From NCBI RefSeq assembly GCF_000189255.1, contig NZ_AEVS01000015.1, positions 18,790 to 82,789 of the forward strand: a DNA stretch of 64,000 nucleotides. Direction: 5' to 3'. Shown here one piece after another: positions 37,507 to 46,193 of the stretch. Below the pieces are notes generated by a model, which did no database searches, was not told where the DNA came from, and saw nothing but the letters and a program-made list of their open reading frames with translations. Positions within the stretch are counted from its first letter, which is position 1. Each line of letters begins with the position of its first letter. Source of the DNA: Vibrio brasiliensis LMG 20546 (GTDB lineage: Bacteria > Pseudomonadota > Gammaproteobacteria > Enterobacterales > Vibrionaceae). Both the position numbers and the translations under genes were made by a program.

Positions 37507-38511
37507 GTGAAAAAGTGGCTTGTTGCATTTGCTTCTCTGTTGGTACTAGCTGGTTGTGAAAAGCCTGCTGAGCAGATCCATCTTAGTGGCCCGACGATGG
37601 GTACTACCTACAACATCAAATATATTTCAGCTGAAGGGCAACCTTCACCTGAAGCTATTCAGACAGAAGTTGACCGCTTACTTGAAGAAGTGAACGATCA
37701 GATGTCTACTTACCGTAAAGACTCCGAGCTAAGTCGATTTAACCAGAGCGAATCTTCTGAAGCGTTTGCTGTTTCACCTCAAACCGCTACGGTTGTGAAA
37801 GAAGCGATTCGTCTTAACGGTCTTACTCTTGGTGCTCTCGACGTAACGGTAGGACCTTTAGTAAACCTATGGGGCTTTGGACCTGAAGCTCGTCCTGAGA
37901 TTGTACCTACGGATGAGGAACTGGCTGCGCGTAAAGCAATGACAGGAATTCAACACCTTGCGGTTGAAGGTGACACGTTAAGCAAAGATATTCCAAACCT
38001 ATATGTGGATTTGTCTACAATTGCTAAAGGCTGGGGTGTTGATGTTGTGGCTGATTACATCCAGTCTCAAGGCATCCAGAATTACATGGTAGAAGTCGGC
38101 GGTGAGATGCGTCTTAAAGGTTTAAACCGTGAAGGTGTAGCTTGGCGTATTGCTATCGAGAAGCCGTCTGTAGAAGAGCGCGCGATTCAAGAGATCATTG
38201 AGCCGGGTGATATGGCAGTGGCAACCTCAGGGGATTACCGTAACTACTTTGAGCGTGATGGAATTCGTTACTCGCACATTATTAACCCAGAAACAGGTAA
38301 GCCGATCAGTCACAAAGTGGTATCGGTAACAGTGCTAGACAAGTCTTCAATGACTGCAGATGGTCTGGCGACTGGCTTGATGGTGTTAGGTGAAGAACAA
38401 GGCATGAAGATTGCGGAAGAGAACAATATCCCTGTCTTTATGATCGTAAAAACTGAAGAGGGCTTTGACGAGCTGGCTTCATCGGCTTATAAGCCTTATA
38501 TGAATAAATAA
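37507..38511 (+). CDS. apbE: FAD:protein FMN transferase ApbE
   Basis: Periplasmic lipoprotein flavin transferase that attaches FMN to the threonines of NqrB and NqrC. It starts with GTG and has a signal peptide with lipobox LAGC (Cys17); the family motifs GPTMGTTYNIKY, DLSTIAKGWGVDVVADY, GGEMRLKG and HIINPETGKPI are present. At 334 aa it is full length. Its placement right after nqrF matches its role in Na+-NQR maturation. Confidence 0.96.
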   Translation: MKKWLVAFASLLVLAGCEKPAEQIHLSGPTMGTTYNIKYISAEGQPSPEAIQTEVDRLLEEVNDQMSTYRKDSELSRFNQSESSEAFAVSPQTATVVKEAIRLNGLTLGALDVTVGPLVNLWGFGPEARPEIVPTDEELAARKAMTGIQHLAVEGDTLSKDIPNLYVDLSTIAKGWGVDVVADYIQSQGIQNYMVEVGGEMRLKGLNREGVAWRIAIEKPSVEERAIQEIIEPGDMAVATSGDYRNYFERDGIRYSHIINPETGKPISHKVVSVTVLDKSSMTADGLATGLMVLGEEQGMKIAEENNIPVFMIVKTEEGFDELASSAYKPYMNK

Positions 38512-38533
38512 TAATCCTAGTGAGCATGTCATT

Positions 38534-38767
38534 ATGAGTACATTTTTGATTACATTTGGTGTGTTTATGGCCGTGATTGCAGCGATGTCTATCGGCTATA
38601 TCATCCAGAAGAAAGTGGTAAAAGGCAGCTGTGGTGGCCTTGGTGCAGTGGGTATTGATAAAGTATGTAACTGTCCTGAACCGTGTGATGCACGTAAGAA
38701 GCGAGAAGCTCGCGAAGCGGCGCGTCAAGAAAAGCTAGCGGCATGGGAAAAAGACCGTATCGCTTAA
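38534..38767 (+). CDS. nqrM: Na+-NQR maturation factor NqrM
   Basis: Small (77 aa) membrane-anchored protein (formerly DUF539) required for Na+-NQR assembly, probably for delivering iron to the NqrD/NqrE cysteine site. A single N-terminal helix is followed by a cluster of cysteines: Cys33 (KGSCGGLG), Cys45, Cys47 and Cys51 (VCNCPEPCD). A basic tail (ARKKREAREAARQEK) faces the cytoplasm. It follows apbE by 22 bases. Confidence 0.95.
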   Translation: MSTFLITFGVFMAVIAAMSIGYIIQKKVVKGSCGGLGAVGIDKVCNCPEPCDARKKREAREAARQEKLAAWEKDRIA

Positions 38768-38775
38768 CGTTTTAT

Positions 38776-38808
38776 AAAAACACCAGTCATTCGACTGGTG
38801 TTTTTTTT
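38776..38808. terminator. Bidirectional terminator shared by nqrM and the cyclase gene
   Basis: CACCAGTC / GACTGGTG stem, extended by A and T runs, with an ATTC loop and eight T's. The opposing diguanylate cyclase gene stops inside this stem. Confidence 0.93.
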
Positions 38809-40031
38809 ACTATTTCATCTTCGTACACTACCTGATTCCGCCCCATCTTCTTGGCAAAATAGAGCCTGTCATCGGCCAATTTTATCTGGTCGTGAATATC
38901 TCCATCAATACTACTAACGCCAACGCTAACCGTGACATTTATCGTACTACCTTGGTACTTAGCCGGTGTTTTTTCGACCCTCTGACGCATATTATCGAGT
39001 CGGGTAATGAACTCCTCTGCTGGGGCACATGACTGAATGCAAAACTCTTCACCACCGAAGCGAACAACGACATCTTCGTTGAAATAGATCTTGAGAATAT
39101 TAGCGACATTTTTCAGTGCCGCGTCGCCACCATCATGGCCGAAGGAATCATTGACCTGCTTAAACAGGTCAATATCAATCATAGCGATATTACGTAGCTG
39201 GCATCCTGAGCAAGCTTGAGCAAATAAGAAGCGTCGATTCCACAAACCAGTCAGAGCATCTTGGTTAGCGAGCTTATACAGTTCATCAGTCGCTTCTTTC
39301 ATGTCCAGCAGTTGATGGACACGGCAATAGAACTCTTCTTGATTGAAAGGCTTGGTTAGAAAGTCGTTGGCACCAGCTTTAAGAAACTGAGCGGTGAGAG
39401 TTTTTGATTCACTGCCAGATAAACCAATAATGGCGAGATGATTTTTATCGTAAATCTGACGCATTTCTCGGGTCATTGTAATGCCGTCTTTGACTGGCAT
39501 GTCATGGTCGGTGATAACAAAAGAGATCTCTGAGCAGCGCTGCAATTTATCGAGTGCGACCTGACCATTTTCAGCTTCAGTTGTACGAATGTATTGGTGT
39601 TCTAACAATTGGGTGACATGGCGTCGGACGGTAGGCGAATCATCAACAACAAGAGCATGGTGCTTGTGGTTGTTAATCAGTCTCTTTGCCAGAGGAAACA
39701 GATAGGAAATCGACGCCATACTATCTTTAAGGATGTAATCGAGCACACCCTTAGCAATAAAACGTTCACGAGCGGTGTCATCAAAAGTCGCGGTTAAGAC
39801 AATCACTTTCTGCTTATATGAAAGTGCAAGATCAATCACTTCACCGTCTTGGGCGTCGGGCAGACAGTAATCCAATACTGCAAAACGAAACTCTTTGTGT
39901 CGCTGCAGCAGCGATTCAGCCTGAGCCAAAGACTCCGCTGCGCAAACATGACAGCCTAAAGCAGTGAGTTGCTGCTTTAGGAAGTTCTGGTAAGCGCGAC
40001 TGTCCTCTACTACCAAGACTCTATTGTTCAA
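38787..40031 (-). CDS. Two-receiver response regulator with GGDEF domain (diguanylate cyclase)
   Basis: 414 aa. Two receiver domains (about residues 1-120, phospho-acceptor Asp54 in FAVLDYCLP; about 123-240, Asp175 in SFVITDHDMP) precede a GGDEF domain with the active-site signature GGEEF at 326-330, so cyclic-di-GMP synthesis is likely. The inhibitory I-site RxxD is missing (FNED instead), so product inhibition may be weak. No cognate histidine kinase gene is adjacent. The last codons lie in the terminator stem shared with nqrM. It resembles PleD/WspR-style architecture with two REC modules. Confidence 0.92.
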   Translation of the reverse strand: MNNRVLVVEDSRAYQNFLKQQLTALGCHVCAAESLAQAESLLQRHKEFRFAVLDYCLPDAQDGEVIDLALSYKQKVIVLTATFDDTARERFIAKGVLDYILKDSMASISYLFPLAKRLINNHKHHALVVDDSPTVRRHVTQLLEHQYIRTTEAENGQVALDKLQRCSEISFVITDHDMPVKDGITMTREMRQIYDKNHLAIIGLSGSESKTLTAQFLKAGANDFLTKPFNQEEFYCRVHQLLDMKEATDELYKLANQDALTGLWNRRFLFAQACSGCQLRNIAMIDIDLFKQVNDSFGHDGGDAALKNVANILKIYFNEDVVVRFGGEEFCIQSCAPAEEFITRLDNMRQRVEKTPAKYQGSTINVTVSVGVSSIDGDIHDQIKLADDRLYFAKKMGRNQVVYEDEIVKKTPVE

Positions 40032-40127
40032 AACCGTGACTCTTTTTATTACTTATAGAATTAATAATAATCCTATCTAGCAAACTTGCGAGTCGATTGT
40101 TGGACAATTTTTCTTCTTATTTCGGCT

Positions 40128-40155
40128 TTGAGAATTAGAAGTAATTTATTATACT
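40128..40155 (+). promoter_or_regulatory. dinB promoter
   Basis: TTGAGA at 40128, a 16-base spacer and TATACT at 40150-40155. The -10 overlaps the LexA box. Confidence 0.6.
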
Positions 40156-40171
40156 GTATTTATATACAGTT
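40152..40171. promoter_or_regulatory. LexA (SOS) box of dinB
   Basis: TACTGTATTTATATACAGTT has the CTGT-N8-ACAG core and differs from the ideal TACTGTATATATATACAGTA at only two positions. It covers the -10 element and the presumed start point, so LexA would block transcription until DNA damage. Confidence 0.93.
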
Positions 40172-40188
40172 TCGGTTAAGTGTGCAAT

Positions 40189-41253
40189 GTGAGTAAGAAA
40201 ACGCGCAAAATCATACATGTAGACATGGATTGCTTTTATGCTGCCGTAGAGATGCGTGATAACCCGTCATACAGGGGCAGACCACTCGCCGTTGGTGGAC
40301 ATGAGAAGCAGCGTGGAGTGTTAAGTACCTGTAATTACGAAGCGAGAAAGTTCGGTATTCGCAGTGCAATGCCTACTTCTAGAGCATTACAGTTATGCCC
40401 ACAGTTACTTGTCGTACCTGGCAGGATGCACGTGTATAAAGCAGTATCAAAGCAGATCCATGCTATCTTCTCTCGCTATACCAAACTAATAGAGCCACTT
40501 TCGCTAGATGAAGCCTATCTGGACGTAACGGATTGTCTGTTACATAAAGGTTCGGCAACCTTAATCGCTCAGGCAATTCGCAATGATATTTGGAATGAGT
40601 TGAAGCTGACCGCTTCCGCAGGAATTGCTCCGATAAAGTTTCTGGCCAAAATTGCGTCTGATATGAATAAACCCAATGGCCAGTATGTGATTCCTCCAGA
40701 GCAGGTTCAGAGTGAAATAGATAAATTACCCTTGGAAAAGATCCCTGGAGTAGGCAAGGTTAGTCTGGAAAAGCTCCATCAGGCGGGACTGTATGTTGGT
40801 CTGGACATTAAAAACAGTGATTACCGCAGCTTGTTACTTAAGTTTGGTCGGCTTGGTGCATCATTGTGGAATAAGAGTCATGGCATCGATGAGCGTGAGG
40901 TTGTTGTGGAACGAGAGCGCAAGTCTGTCGGGGTAGAGCGTACTTTTGCCGAGAATATATTTACTTATGATGAGTGTTGGCGCGTTATTGAAGAGAAGTT
41001 GTTTCCGGAGCTAGAGCAGCGACTCGAAAGAGCGTCTCCAGACAAAGCGATAATAAAGCAGGGCATTAAACTTAAGTTTGCCGATTTTCAACTGACAACT
41101 ATTGAGCATATTCACCCGGAACTAGAGCTTGAGTACTTCAAACAGCTACTGCATGACATTCTTAAACGTCAGCAAGGTCGAGAGATCCGTCTGCTGGGGT
41201 TGAGCGTTATGCTCAAACCCGAAGAGCAAACTAAGCAACTGAGCTTTTTTTAA
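40189..41253 (+). CDS. dinB: DNA polymerase IV
   Basis: Y-family translesion polymerase, about 354 aa. Catalytic carboxylates are in IHVDMDCFYAAVE and LSLDEAYLDVTD; helix-hairpin-helix motifs (KLPLEKIPGVGKVSLEKLHQAGL) and the little-finger domain follow. The C-terminus EEQTKQLSFF contains the QLSFF clamp-binding motif for the beta sliding clamp. The start is uncertain: GTG at 40189 gives the usual MSKKTRKIIHVDMD, while another GTG lies at 40180. Regulated by LexA. Its stop codon overlaps that of the convergent recQ-like gene. Confidence 0.95.
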   Translation: MSKKTRKIIHVDMDCFYAAVEMRDNPSYRGRPLAVGGHEKQRGVLSTCNYEARKFGIRSAMPTSRALQLCPQLLVVPGRMHVYKAVSKQIHAIFSRYTKLIEPLSLDEAYLDVTDCLLHKGSATLIAQAIRNDIWNELKLTASAGIAPIKFLAKIASDMNKPNGQYVIPPEQVQSEIDKLPLEKIPGVGKVSLEKLHQAGLYVGLDIKNSDYRSLLLKFGRLGASLWNKSHGIDEREVVVERERKSVGVERTFAENIFTYDECWRVIEEKLFPELEQRLERASPDKAIIKQGIKLKFADFQLTTIEHIHPELELEYFKQLLHDILKRQQGREIRLLGLSVMLKPEEQTKQLSFF

Positions 41254-43184
41254 CTTAATTCTTCAACCCACTGTTTAACCTGAGCAAATGGCGATGTTTC
41301 AAGCTGGCCGAAACCGGCTAATGATCGCGCTTTGATCTTGGTGAGTTTTGGCGTTGCCATGCCACAAAGGAACTTAGTTTTCAGGCTTATCGATAAAGGT
41401 GAGTTTGCTTTTGTTTCTAGTTGAGTAAGCCACTCGCTTATCTGCTGCTGTTCAACCGTTTTTGCTGCCAGTTTGGGTAAAGTCGCGACGTGACCACGAC
41501 ACACACTACAGTGGTTACAGTTCTGAGGAGCGTTGTGATCACCAAAATACTCAGCTAGCTTTGCACTCAGGCATTGATCAGACTGGAAGAAGTCGAGTAA
41601 CTGATGGATACGTCTGATATCGTTGTTCTCTTTAGTCTGAAACAGGGATGAAAGCTTGTTAGCTAAGGCATCTATCGCTTGTTGCTTTGACGAGACTCTG
41701 TACACCTCAGTCATAATCTTACTTTCTAATTCTATCCAGCCTTTCTGATGGAAGTAATTGAGCGCAGATACGGCTCTTGAACGCTCTCCCTGAAACTGTT
41801 GCCACAAGGTATCAAAGTCGACCTGACACCAGGTTCGGGCTTTAGGTGAGCTGTTAAATAGCGCAGTAACAAATTCACGACGTTGTGGATCAAACTGATT
41901 AATGATGTTCTCTTTGTCTGTCAGGAACTTAAATCGGTAGTCTGCAAAATAGCTGTATTGTGCGCTGATGATGCCTTCCATCTCCAGATAAACGAGCAAG
42001 GTTTTTAGCGGTAGCTGACGAACATTGCTTTCCGTTACCAGTCGGGGAAGGACGACTTCCCATTTAGGTGCAGAATCAACGGCTTGTTTTAGCACAAACT
42101 CGACTTCACTTGGTTCAGGCGTATCGCCGTAAATAAAGTTTTCCAGAGTACTCAGGCCGGTCTGGTTAGCCAACAACACACATTGGGATGGCTGACCATC
42201 CCGTCCAGCGCGACCAATTTCCTGTGCATAGTTCTCAATCGACTTAGGCAGATCAAAGTGAATCACTCGGCGAATATCTGACTTATCGACTCCCATTCCA
42301 AAGGCGATTGTTGCTACGATACAGTCAAGCTCGCCACGCATAAACTGAGCTTGAATGTGTTCGCGCTGTCCATTTTTCATCCCTGCATGATAGGCACTCA
42401 CATTAATGCCGCTATCGCGTAGTAAATTGGCGACCTGATCAGCACTGTTTTGCAATGTTACGTAGACGATGGTGGGTAACTTTGGAGCTGATTGAACTAA
42501 TTCTAACAGGGCTTGCGGCTTCTCATCATCGAGGCAAGGCGATACGGAAATGTCGAGGTTGGAGCGATAGAACCCAGTCACAACCACATCCTCGCGCTCG
42601 ATGGCAAACTTGGTCTGCATATCTTCAATGACGGCATGTGTGGCGGTTGCGGTTAATAACAGTGCCTGAGGAATCTTGAGCTCTTTCAGGTAGTGGGGCA
42701 GTTTAAGGTAATCAGGACGGAAGTTGTGCCCCCACTCAGAGATACAGTGCGCTTCATCCACCACTAGCATTGAGACGGGGACCTGAGAAATAAACTGACG
42801 AAAGCGTTCGTTCTTGAGTCTTTCCACCGAGATCATTAATACCTTAATGCGACCTTGTCTGACTTGTTCCATGATGTGTAGGGTATCTTCGCGACTTTGG
42901 CTCGAATCTATCGATGCAGCAGGGATCTGCTTGCTGTTTAAGAAGGCGAGTTGGTCTTTCATCAATGCAAGTAAAGGCGAGACGACAAGCGTTAAATGGG
43001 GCAGCATCACTGCGGGTAACTGATAGCAAAGTGATTTACCTGAGCCGGTAGGAAATATTGCCGAGCAAGATTTACCCTGTAAGACTTTTTCGATTACGGC
43101 CTGTTGGCCAGAGCGAAGGGACTCGAAGCCAAAGATGTTTTTAAGGGGCTGCTGTATGTCGAATTCTAGGTTTGGGCTCATCAT
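41250..43184 (-). CDS. RecQ-family ATP-dependent DNA helicase without HRDC domain
   Basis: 3'-5' helicase of the RecQ family, about 644 aa. Visible are Walker A (FPTGSGKSLCYQLPA), DEAH with the aromatic loop (VVDEAHCISEWGHNFRPDY), motif III TATAT, motif VI GRAGRDGQPS, and the RecQ zinc cysteines (QCLSAKLAEYFG ... CNHCSVCRG). No HRDC domain can be recognised; the C-terminal tail (about 100 residues) is unlike that of E. coli RecQ. Many vibrios carry this paralogue besides a classical RecQ, so the symbol recQ is withheld. An ATG at 43181 is also possible. Confidence 0.88.
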   Translation of the reverse strand: MMSPNLEFDIQQPLKNIFGFESLRSGQQAVIEKVLQGKSCSAIFPTGSGKSLCYQLPAVMLPHLTLVVSPLLALMKDQLAFLNSKQIPAASIDSSQSREDTLHIMEQVRQGRIKVLMISVERLKNERFRQFISQVPVSMLVVDEAHCISEWGHNFRPDYLKLPHYLKELKIPQALLLTATATHAVIEDMQTKFAIEREDVVVTGFYRSNLDISVSPCLDDEKPQALLELVQSAPKLPTIVYVTLQNSADQVANLLRDSGINVSAYHAGMKNGQREHIQAQFMRGELDCIVATIAFGMGVDKSDIRRVIHFDLPKSIENYAQEIGRAGRDGQPSQCVLLANQTGLSTLENFIYGDTPEPSEVEFVLKQAVDSAPKWEVVLPRLVTESNVRQLPLKTLLVYLEMEGIISAQYSYFADYRFKFLTDKENIINQFDPQRREFVTALFNSSPKARTWCQVDFDTLWQQFQGERSRAVSALNYFHQKGWIELESKIMTEVYRVSSKQQAIDALANKLSSLFQTKENNDIRRIHQLLDFFQSDQCLSAKLAEYFGDHNAPQNCNHCSVCRGHVATLPKLAAKTVEQQQISEWLTQLETKANSPLSISLKTKFLCGMATPKLTKIKARSLAGFGQLETSPFAQVKQWVEELS

Positions 43185-43261
43185 TCGCTTGATTCCAGTA
43201 TCTTTAAGACGCAATGAACACTATTCTAGGGACATTCGTCGCAATGGAACATGGTTTTAGT

Positions 43262-43738
43262 ATGAATAAGTTGGAGCTAAAACAAATTATTCTCGATTTG
43301 TTGGAGCAGAAATGGCAAATCGCACAAAGCTCAGTGCAGAGAGCTATTGAATCAGCAACCGATGAAGAGACGGTGCCGGAACACAAGTATGACACTTTGG
43401 CTTTGGAAGCTTCCTACCTTGCTCATGGTCAGGCAAAACGTCTACAAGAGTGTGAACAGGAAATTAGCTTGTTTAAAGAGTTGGTGATGCCACAAGAGCC
43501 TCACTGCGTGGTACTTGGTTGCTTGGTTTCGCTACTTGATGTGAACGAGCAACGTAAATGGTTTTTTATCTCCCCGTGTGCAGGTGGTTTAAAAGTGGCG
43601 GCCAGCGAAGCGACGGTCATGTTGGTCACTTTTGACTCTCCTCTGGGCAGAGCACTTAAATCTAAAAATGTTGGCGATGAAGTTATTTATCGTGTTGCTG
43701 AAGCCGAACATTGTTACGAGATAGAAACCATCAGCTGA
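43262..43738 (+). CDS. GreA/GreB C-terminal-domain family protein
   Basis: About 158 aa. An N-terminal helical segment (MNKLELKQIILDLLEQKWQIAQSSVQRAIESATDEE ... YLAHGQAKRLQECEQEISLFKELV) resembles a Gre-like coiled coil, and the C-terminal part (VVLGCLVSLLDVNEQRKWFFISPCAGGLKV ... SPLGRALKSKNVGDEVIY) matches the FKBP-like GreA/GreB C-domain. It may act on RNA polymerase through the secondary channel, but the acidic tip seen in GreA/GreB is not clear, so cleavage activity is doubtful. The start is uncertain; ATG at 43244 or 43214 are alternatives. The open frame begins where the divergent helicase frame begins. Confidence 0.75.
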   Translation: MNKLELKQIILDLLEQKWQIAQSSVQRAIESATDEETVPEHKYDTLALEASYLAHGQAKRLQECEQEISLFKELVMPQEPHCVVLGCLVSLLDVNEQRKWFFISPCAGGLKVAASEATVMLVTFDSPLGRALKSKNVGDEVIYRVAEAEHCYEIETIS

Positions 43739-43794
43739 CAAACTACTCTTCATTTCTGATATTGTAGGCACCAATAATTGAGCGTGAGGTAACA

Positions 43795-44538
43795 ATGAAA
43801 AAAGTATTACTAACATTACCTTTATTACTTTCCAGTCAAGTTTATGCAGCTCAGTGTAAAGTTGATTTAAAGAATGAGATTCACCTTAACGGTGAGCGAA
43901 TTGAAATTCATCAGACAAGTGGTGACACTGCAATCGTTGATGAAAACAATAACTTAACGATCCACGGTGAAAAAATTGAGCTTGATGATAGTCAGAAACA
44001 AGCCATTGCTGAATACCGTGACAACATCAATTATTACCTACCTAGAGCGAAGAAAATCGCACAGGACGGTTTAGCTCTGGCTAACGACATAGTTGACGAT
44101 GTTGCTGAAAGCTTCGACGCGCCAGAAGCGTTTGCTGGTGTGAAAGAGTCGATGAAACAGTTCTATGCCGATATTGAAGCTCGATACTACCAGAATGGTG
44201 ACCTAGTGTTGCCAGCCGATAGTTTTGGCTCTTTAAGCGAGACTTGGTCAGATGATTTTGAAAAAGCTAAGGCTCTGTTTAATGAAGAGTTTATTACCAG
44301 CGCATTTGATGCAATGTCTGAGAAAATGAAGGCTGAGGGTGGTTTGAACCTGACTGAAATGGCTAACTCAATGGCGGAGCTGAAAGAGCGCATAGCACAA
44401 CGTCTTGCTGAGCACGCCAGTGAAGTTGAGCAGCAAAGTGAAGAGTTTTGTGATTCTCTGGATCAAATGGCAGAGCAAGAGCAGCAGTTGCACGACAAGA
44501 TCCCTCAACTGAAGGACTACCAGATCTTTACTATCTGA
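43795..44538 (+). CDS. YggN-type periplasmic protein (DUF2884)
   Basis: Secreted protein of 247 aa with a signal peptide (MKKVLLTLPLLLSSQVYA, cleaved before AQCKVDL). The body has IHLNGERIEIHQTSGDTAIVDENNNLTIHGEKIELDDSQ and long amphipathic helices, as in E. coli YggN, whose function is unknown. Two cysteines (Cys21 and one near the C-terminus in EEFCDSL) may bond. It has a GAGG ribosome binding site and is followed by a terminator, so it is monocistronic. Confidence 0.85.
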   Translation: MKKVLLTLPLLLSSQVYAAQCKVDLKNEIHLNGERIEIHQTSGDTAIVDENNNLTIHGEKIELDDSQKQAIAEYRDNINYYLPRAKKIAQDGLALANDIVDDVAESFDAPEAFAGVKESMKQFYADIEARYYQNGDLVLPADSFGSLSETWSDDFEKAKALFNEEFITSAFDAMSEKMKAEGGLNLTEMANSMAELKERIAQRLAEHASEVEQQSEEFCDSLDQMAEQEQQLHDKIPQLKDYQIFTI

Positions 44539-44570
44539 TAAGCTAAATCTCAACAGAATCTATGATTAGT

Positions 44571-44596
44571 AAAAGCGCCATTGCGGCGCTTTTTTT
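44571..44596 (+). terminator. Terminator after the YggN-type gene
   Basis: AAAAGCGCC / GGCGCTTTT stem with a five-base loop and continuing T's. Confidence 0.9.
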
Positions 44597-44760
44597 GTTT
44601 CTGTCATCCGGATTGGTTGAATGTTGGGCAAAATCCTTGCACGTTGGTTTAACCAATTAACTTTTTTTGTTTATTCATAATATATATCGATTGTTTAGTT
44701 TTATATGGTGAATTACACTTCTGTACTAGTTAGCTAGTTCACTGGTGCGAAGTAGGTTGT

Positions 44761-46125
44761 ATGGCACAAACAAATAACTCTCAAACACGCGAGCATTTTG
44801 GTTCTCGTCTTGGTTTCATTTTAGCGGCGGCAGGTGCGGCTGTTGGTCTGGGCAATATCTGGGGTTTCCCTACACAAGCGGCAAGTAATGGCGGTGGCGC
44901 GTTTCTACTTGTCTATCTCGTAATGATCCTTGTAGTTGCATTTCCTATGCTGGTGGTAGAGATGGCCATCGGTCGCTACGGTCAGGCTAACCCGGTTGAT
45001 AGTATGCGTTCACTGACAGCTAACCCTATGGGCAAGAAGCTTGGAGCGACAGTAGGCTGGATTGGCTTAAGTGTGCCGAGTGCGGTGCTAGCGTTTTATA
45101 GTATCGTCGGCGGCTGGTTGATTTGCTTCTTGCTCGGTGCGATTACTGAAGTATTAGGTTTTGAACAGGCAACCGCTTGGTTCAAAGGCTTTAGTGTTGA
45201 ACGAAACTTATTCGGGACCATTACGTTTTATGTTTTGACGGTCTTAATTGTTCAGGGCGGCGTAAAGCAAGGCATTGAAAAATGGTCGACACGTCTGATG
45301 CCAGCCCTGTTTGTTCTGTTTGGTCTTTTGTTTATCTACATTATGACTCAGAACGGTGCAATGGAAGGCCTTAAACACTACCTGATCCCTGACTTTGACA
45401 AAGTGATGGATCGTAAGCTTATCTTAGCGGCAATGGGGCAAGGCTTCTTTTCTCTGACCATAGGTGGTTGTTCAATGCTTATTTATGGCTCTTACCTAAG
45501 TAAGAAGGAGAGCTTGCCGAAGATGGCTATGAACGTCACTTTAGTCGATACTGCAGTTGCCTTTATTGCTGGTTTGGTTGTTATGCCCGCGATGTTTGTC
45601 GCAATGCAGAAGGGTGTGCAGATTTATGCTGAAGATGGGTCGTTGCTGAGTTCGGATACACTTGTTTTTACTGTACTGCCTTTGATGTTTGATAGCTTAG
45701 GTCTGCTTGGGCAGTTGTTTGCAATCGTCTTCTTCTTACTGCTCACGATCGCTGCATTAACTTCTTCGATTTCGATGCTTGAGTGTCCGGTAGCCTTAGT
45801 AAGCGAACGCTTCAACACTGAACGTAAAACCACAAGCTGGGTGCTAGGCGGACTGATAGCCCTGTTCAGCATCGTTATAGTGTTTAACTTTGGCGCTATG
45901 TTCGGGGCGGTAGCGACCATCGCTACTCAGTATTTACAGCCTGCAGCTGCACTACTGTTCTGCCTGTTTGGTGGCTGGGTGTGGAGCCGAAACAGCAAGA
46001 TCAAAGAGCTGCAACAGGGGTGCCCTGAGTTTACTCAAGGATGGTTTGGCAAATTATGGCCAACTTACGTCAAGTTTGTGTGTCCAGTGTTAGTGGCCAC
46101 CGTGATATGGGCATCATTTGGTTAA
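44761..46125 (+). CDS. Sodium-dependent transporter, NSS (LeuT-like) family
   Basis: Inner-membrane Na+-coupled symporter of 454 aa with about 11-12 helices. The signature GFILAAAGAAVGLGNIWGFPTQAASNGGGAFLLVYL of the neurotransmitter:sodium symporter family opens the protein, with the unwound helix 1 site for Na+ and substrate. Family members carry amino acids such as tryptophan, tyrosine or leucine; the substrate cannot be told here. A sodium-driven importer fits with the Na+-NQR pump encoded nearby. No operon partner. Confidence 0.93.
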   Translation: MAQTNNSQTREHFGSRLGFILAAAGAAVGLGNIWGFPTQAASNGGGAFLLVYLVMILVVAFPMLVVEMAIGRYGQANPVDSMRSLTANPMGKKLGATVGWIGLSVPSAVLAFYSIVGGWLICFLLGAITEVLGFEQATAWFKGFSVERNLFGTITFYVLTVLIVQGGVKQGIEKWSTRLMPALFVLFGLLFIYIMTQNGAMEGLKHYLIPDFDKVMDRKLILAAMGQGFFSLTIGGCSMLIYGSYLSKKESLPKMAMNVTLVDTAVAFIAGLVVMPAMFVAMQKGVQIYAEDGSLLSSDTLVFTVLPLMFDSLGLLGQLFAIVFFLLLTIAALTSSISMLECPVALVSERFNTERKTTSWVLGGLIALFSIVIVFNFGAMFGAVATIATQYLQPAAALLFCLFGGWVWSRNSKIKELQQGCPEFTQGWFGKLWPTYVKFVCPVLVATVIWASFG

Positions 46126-46145
46126 CAGCCAAACGACAGATAGTA

Positions 46146-46175
46146 AAAAGCCCGTATAGTGATATGCGGGCTTTT
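46146..46175. terminator. Bidirectional terminator after the NSS transporter
   Basis: AAAAGCCCG / CGGGCTTTT stem with a 12-base loop; A/T flanks allow use from either side, also for the convergent desuccinylase-like gene. Confidence 0.85.
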
Positions 46176-46193
46176 GGCTTTCACAGCTTCATT

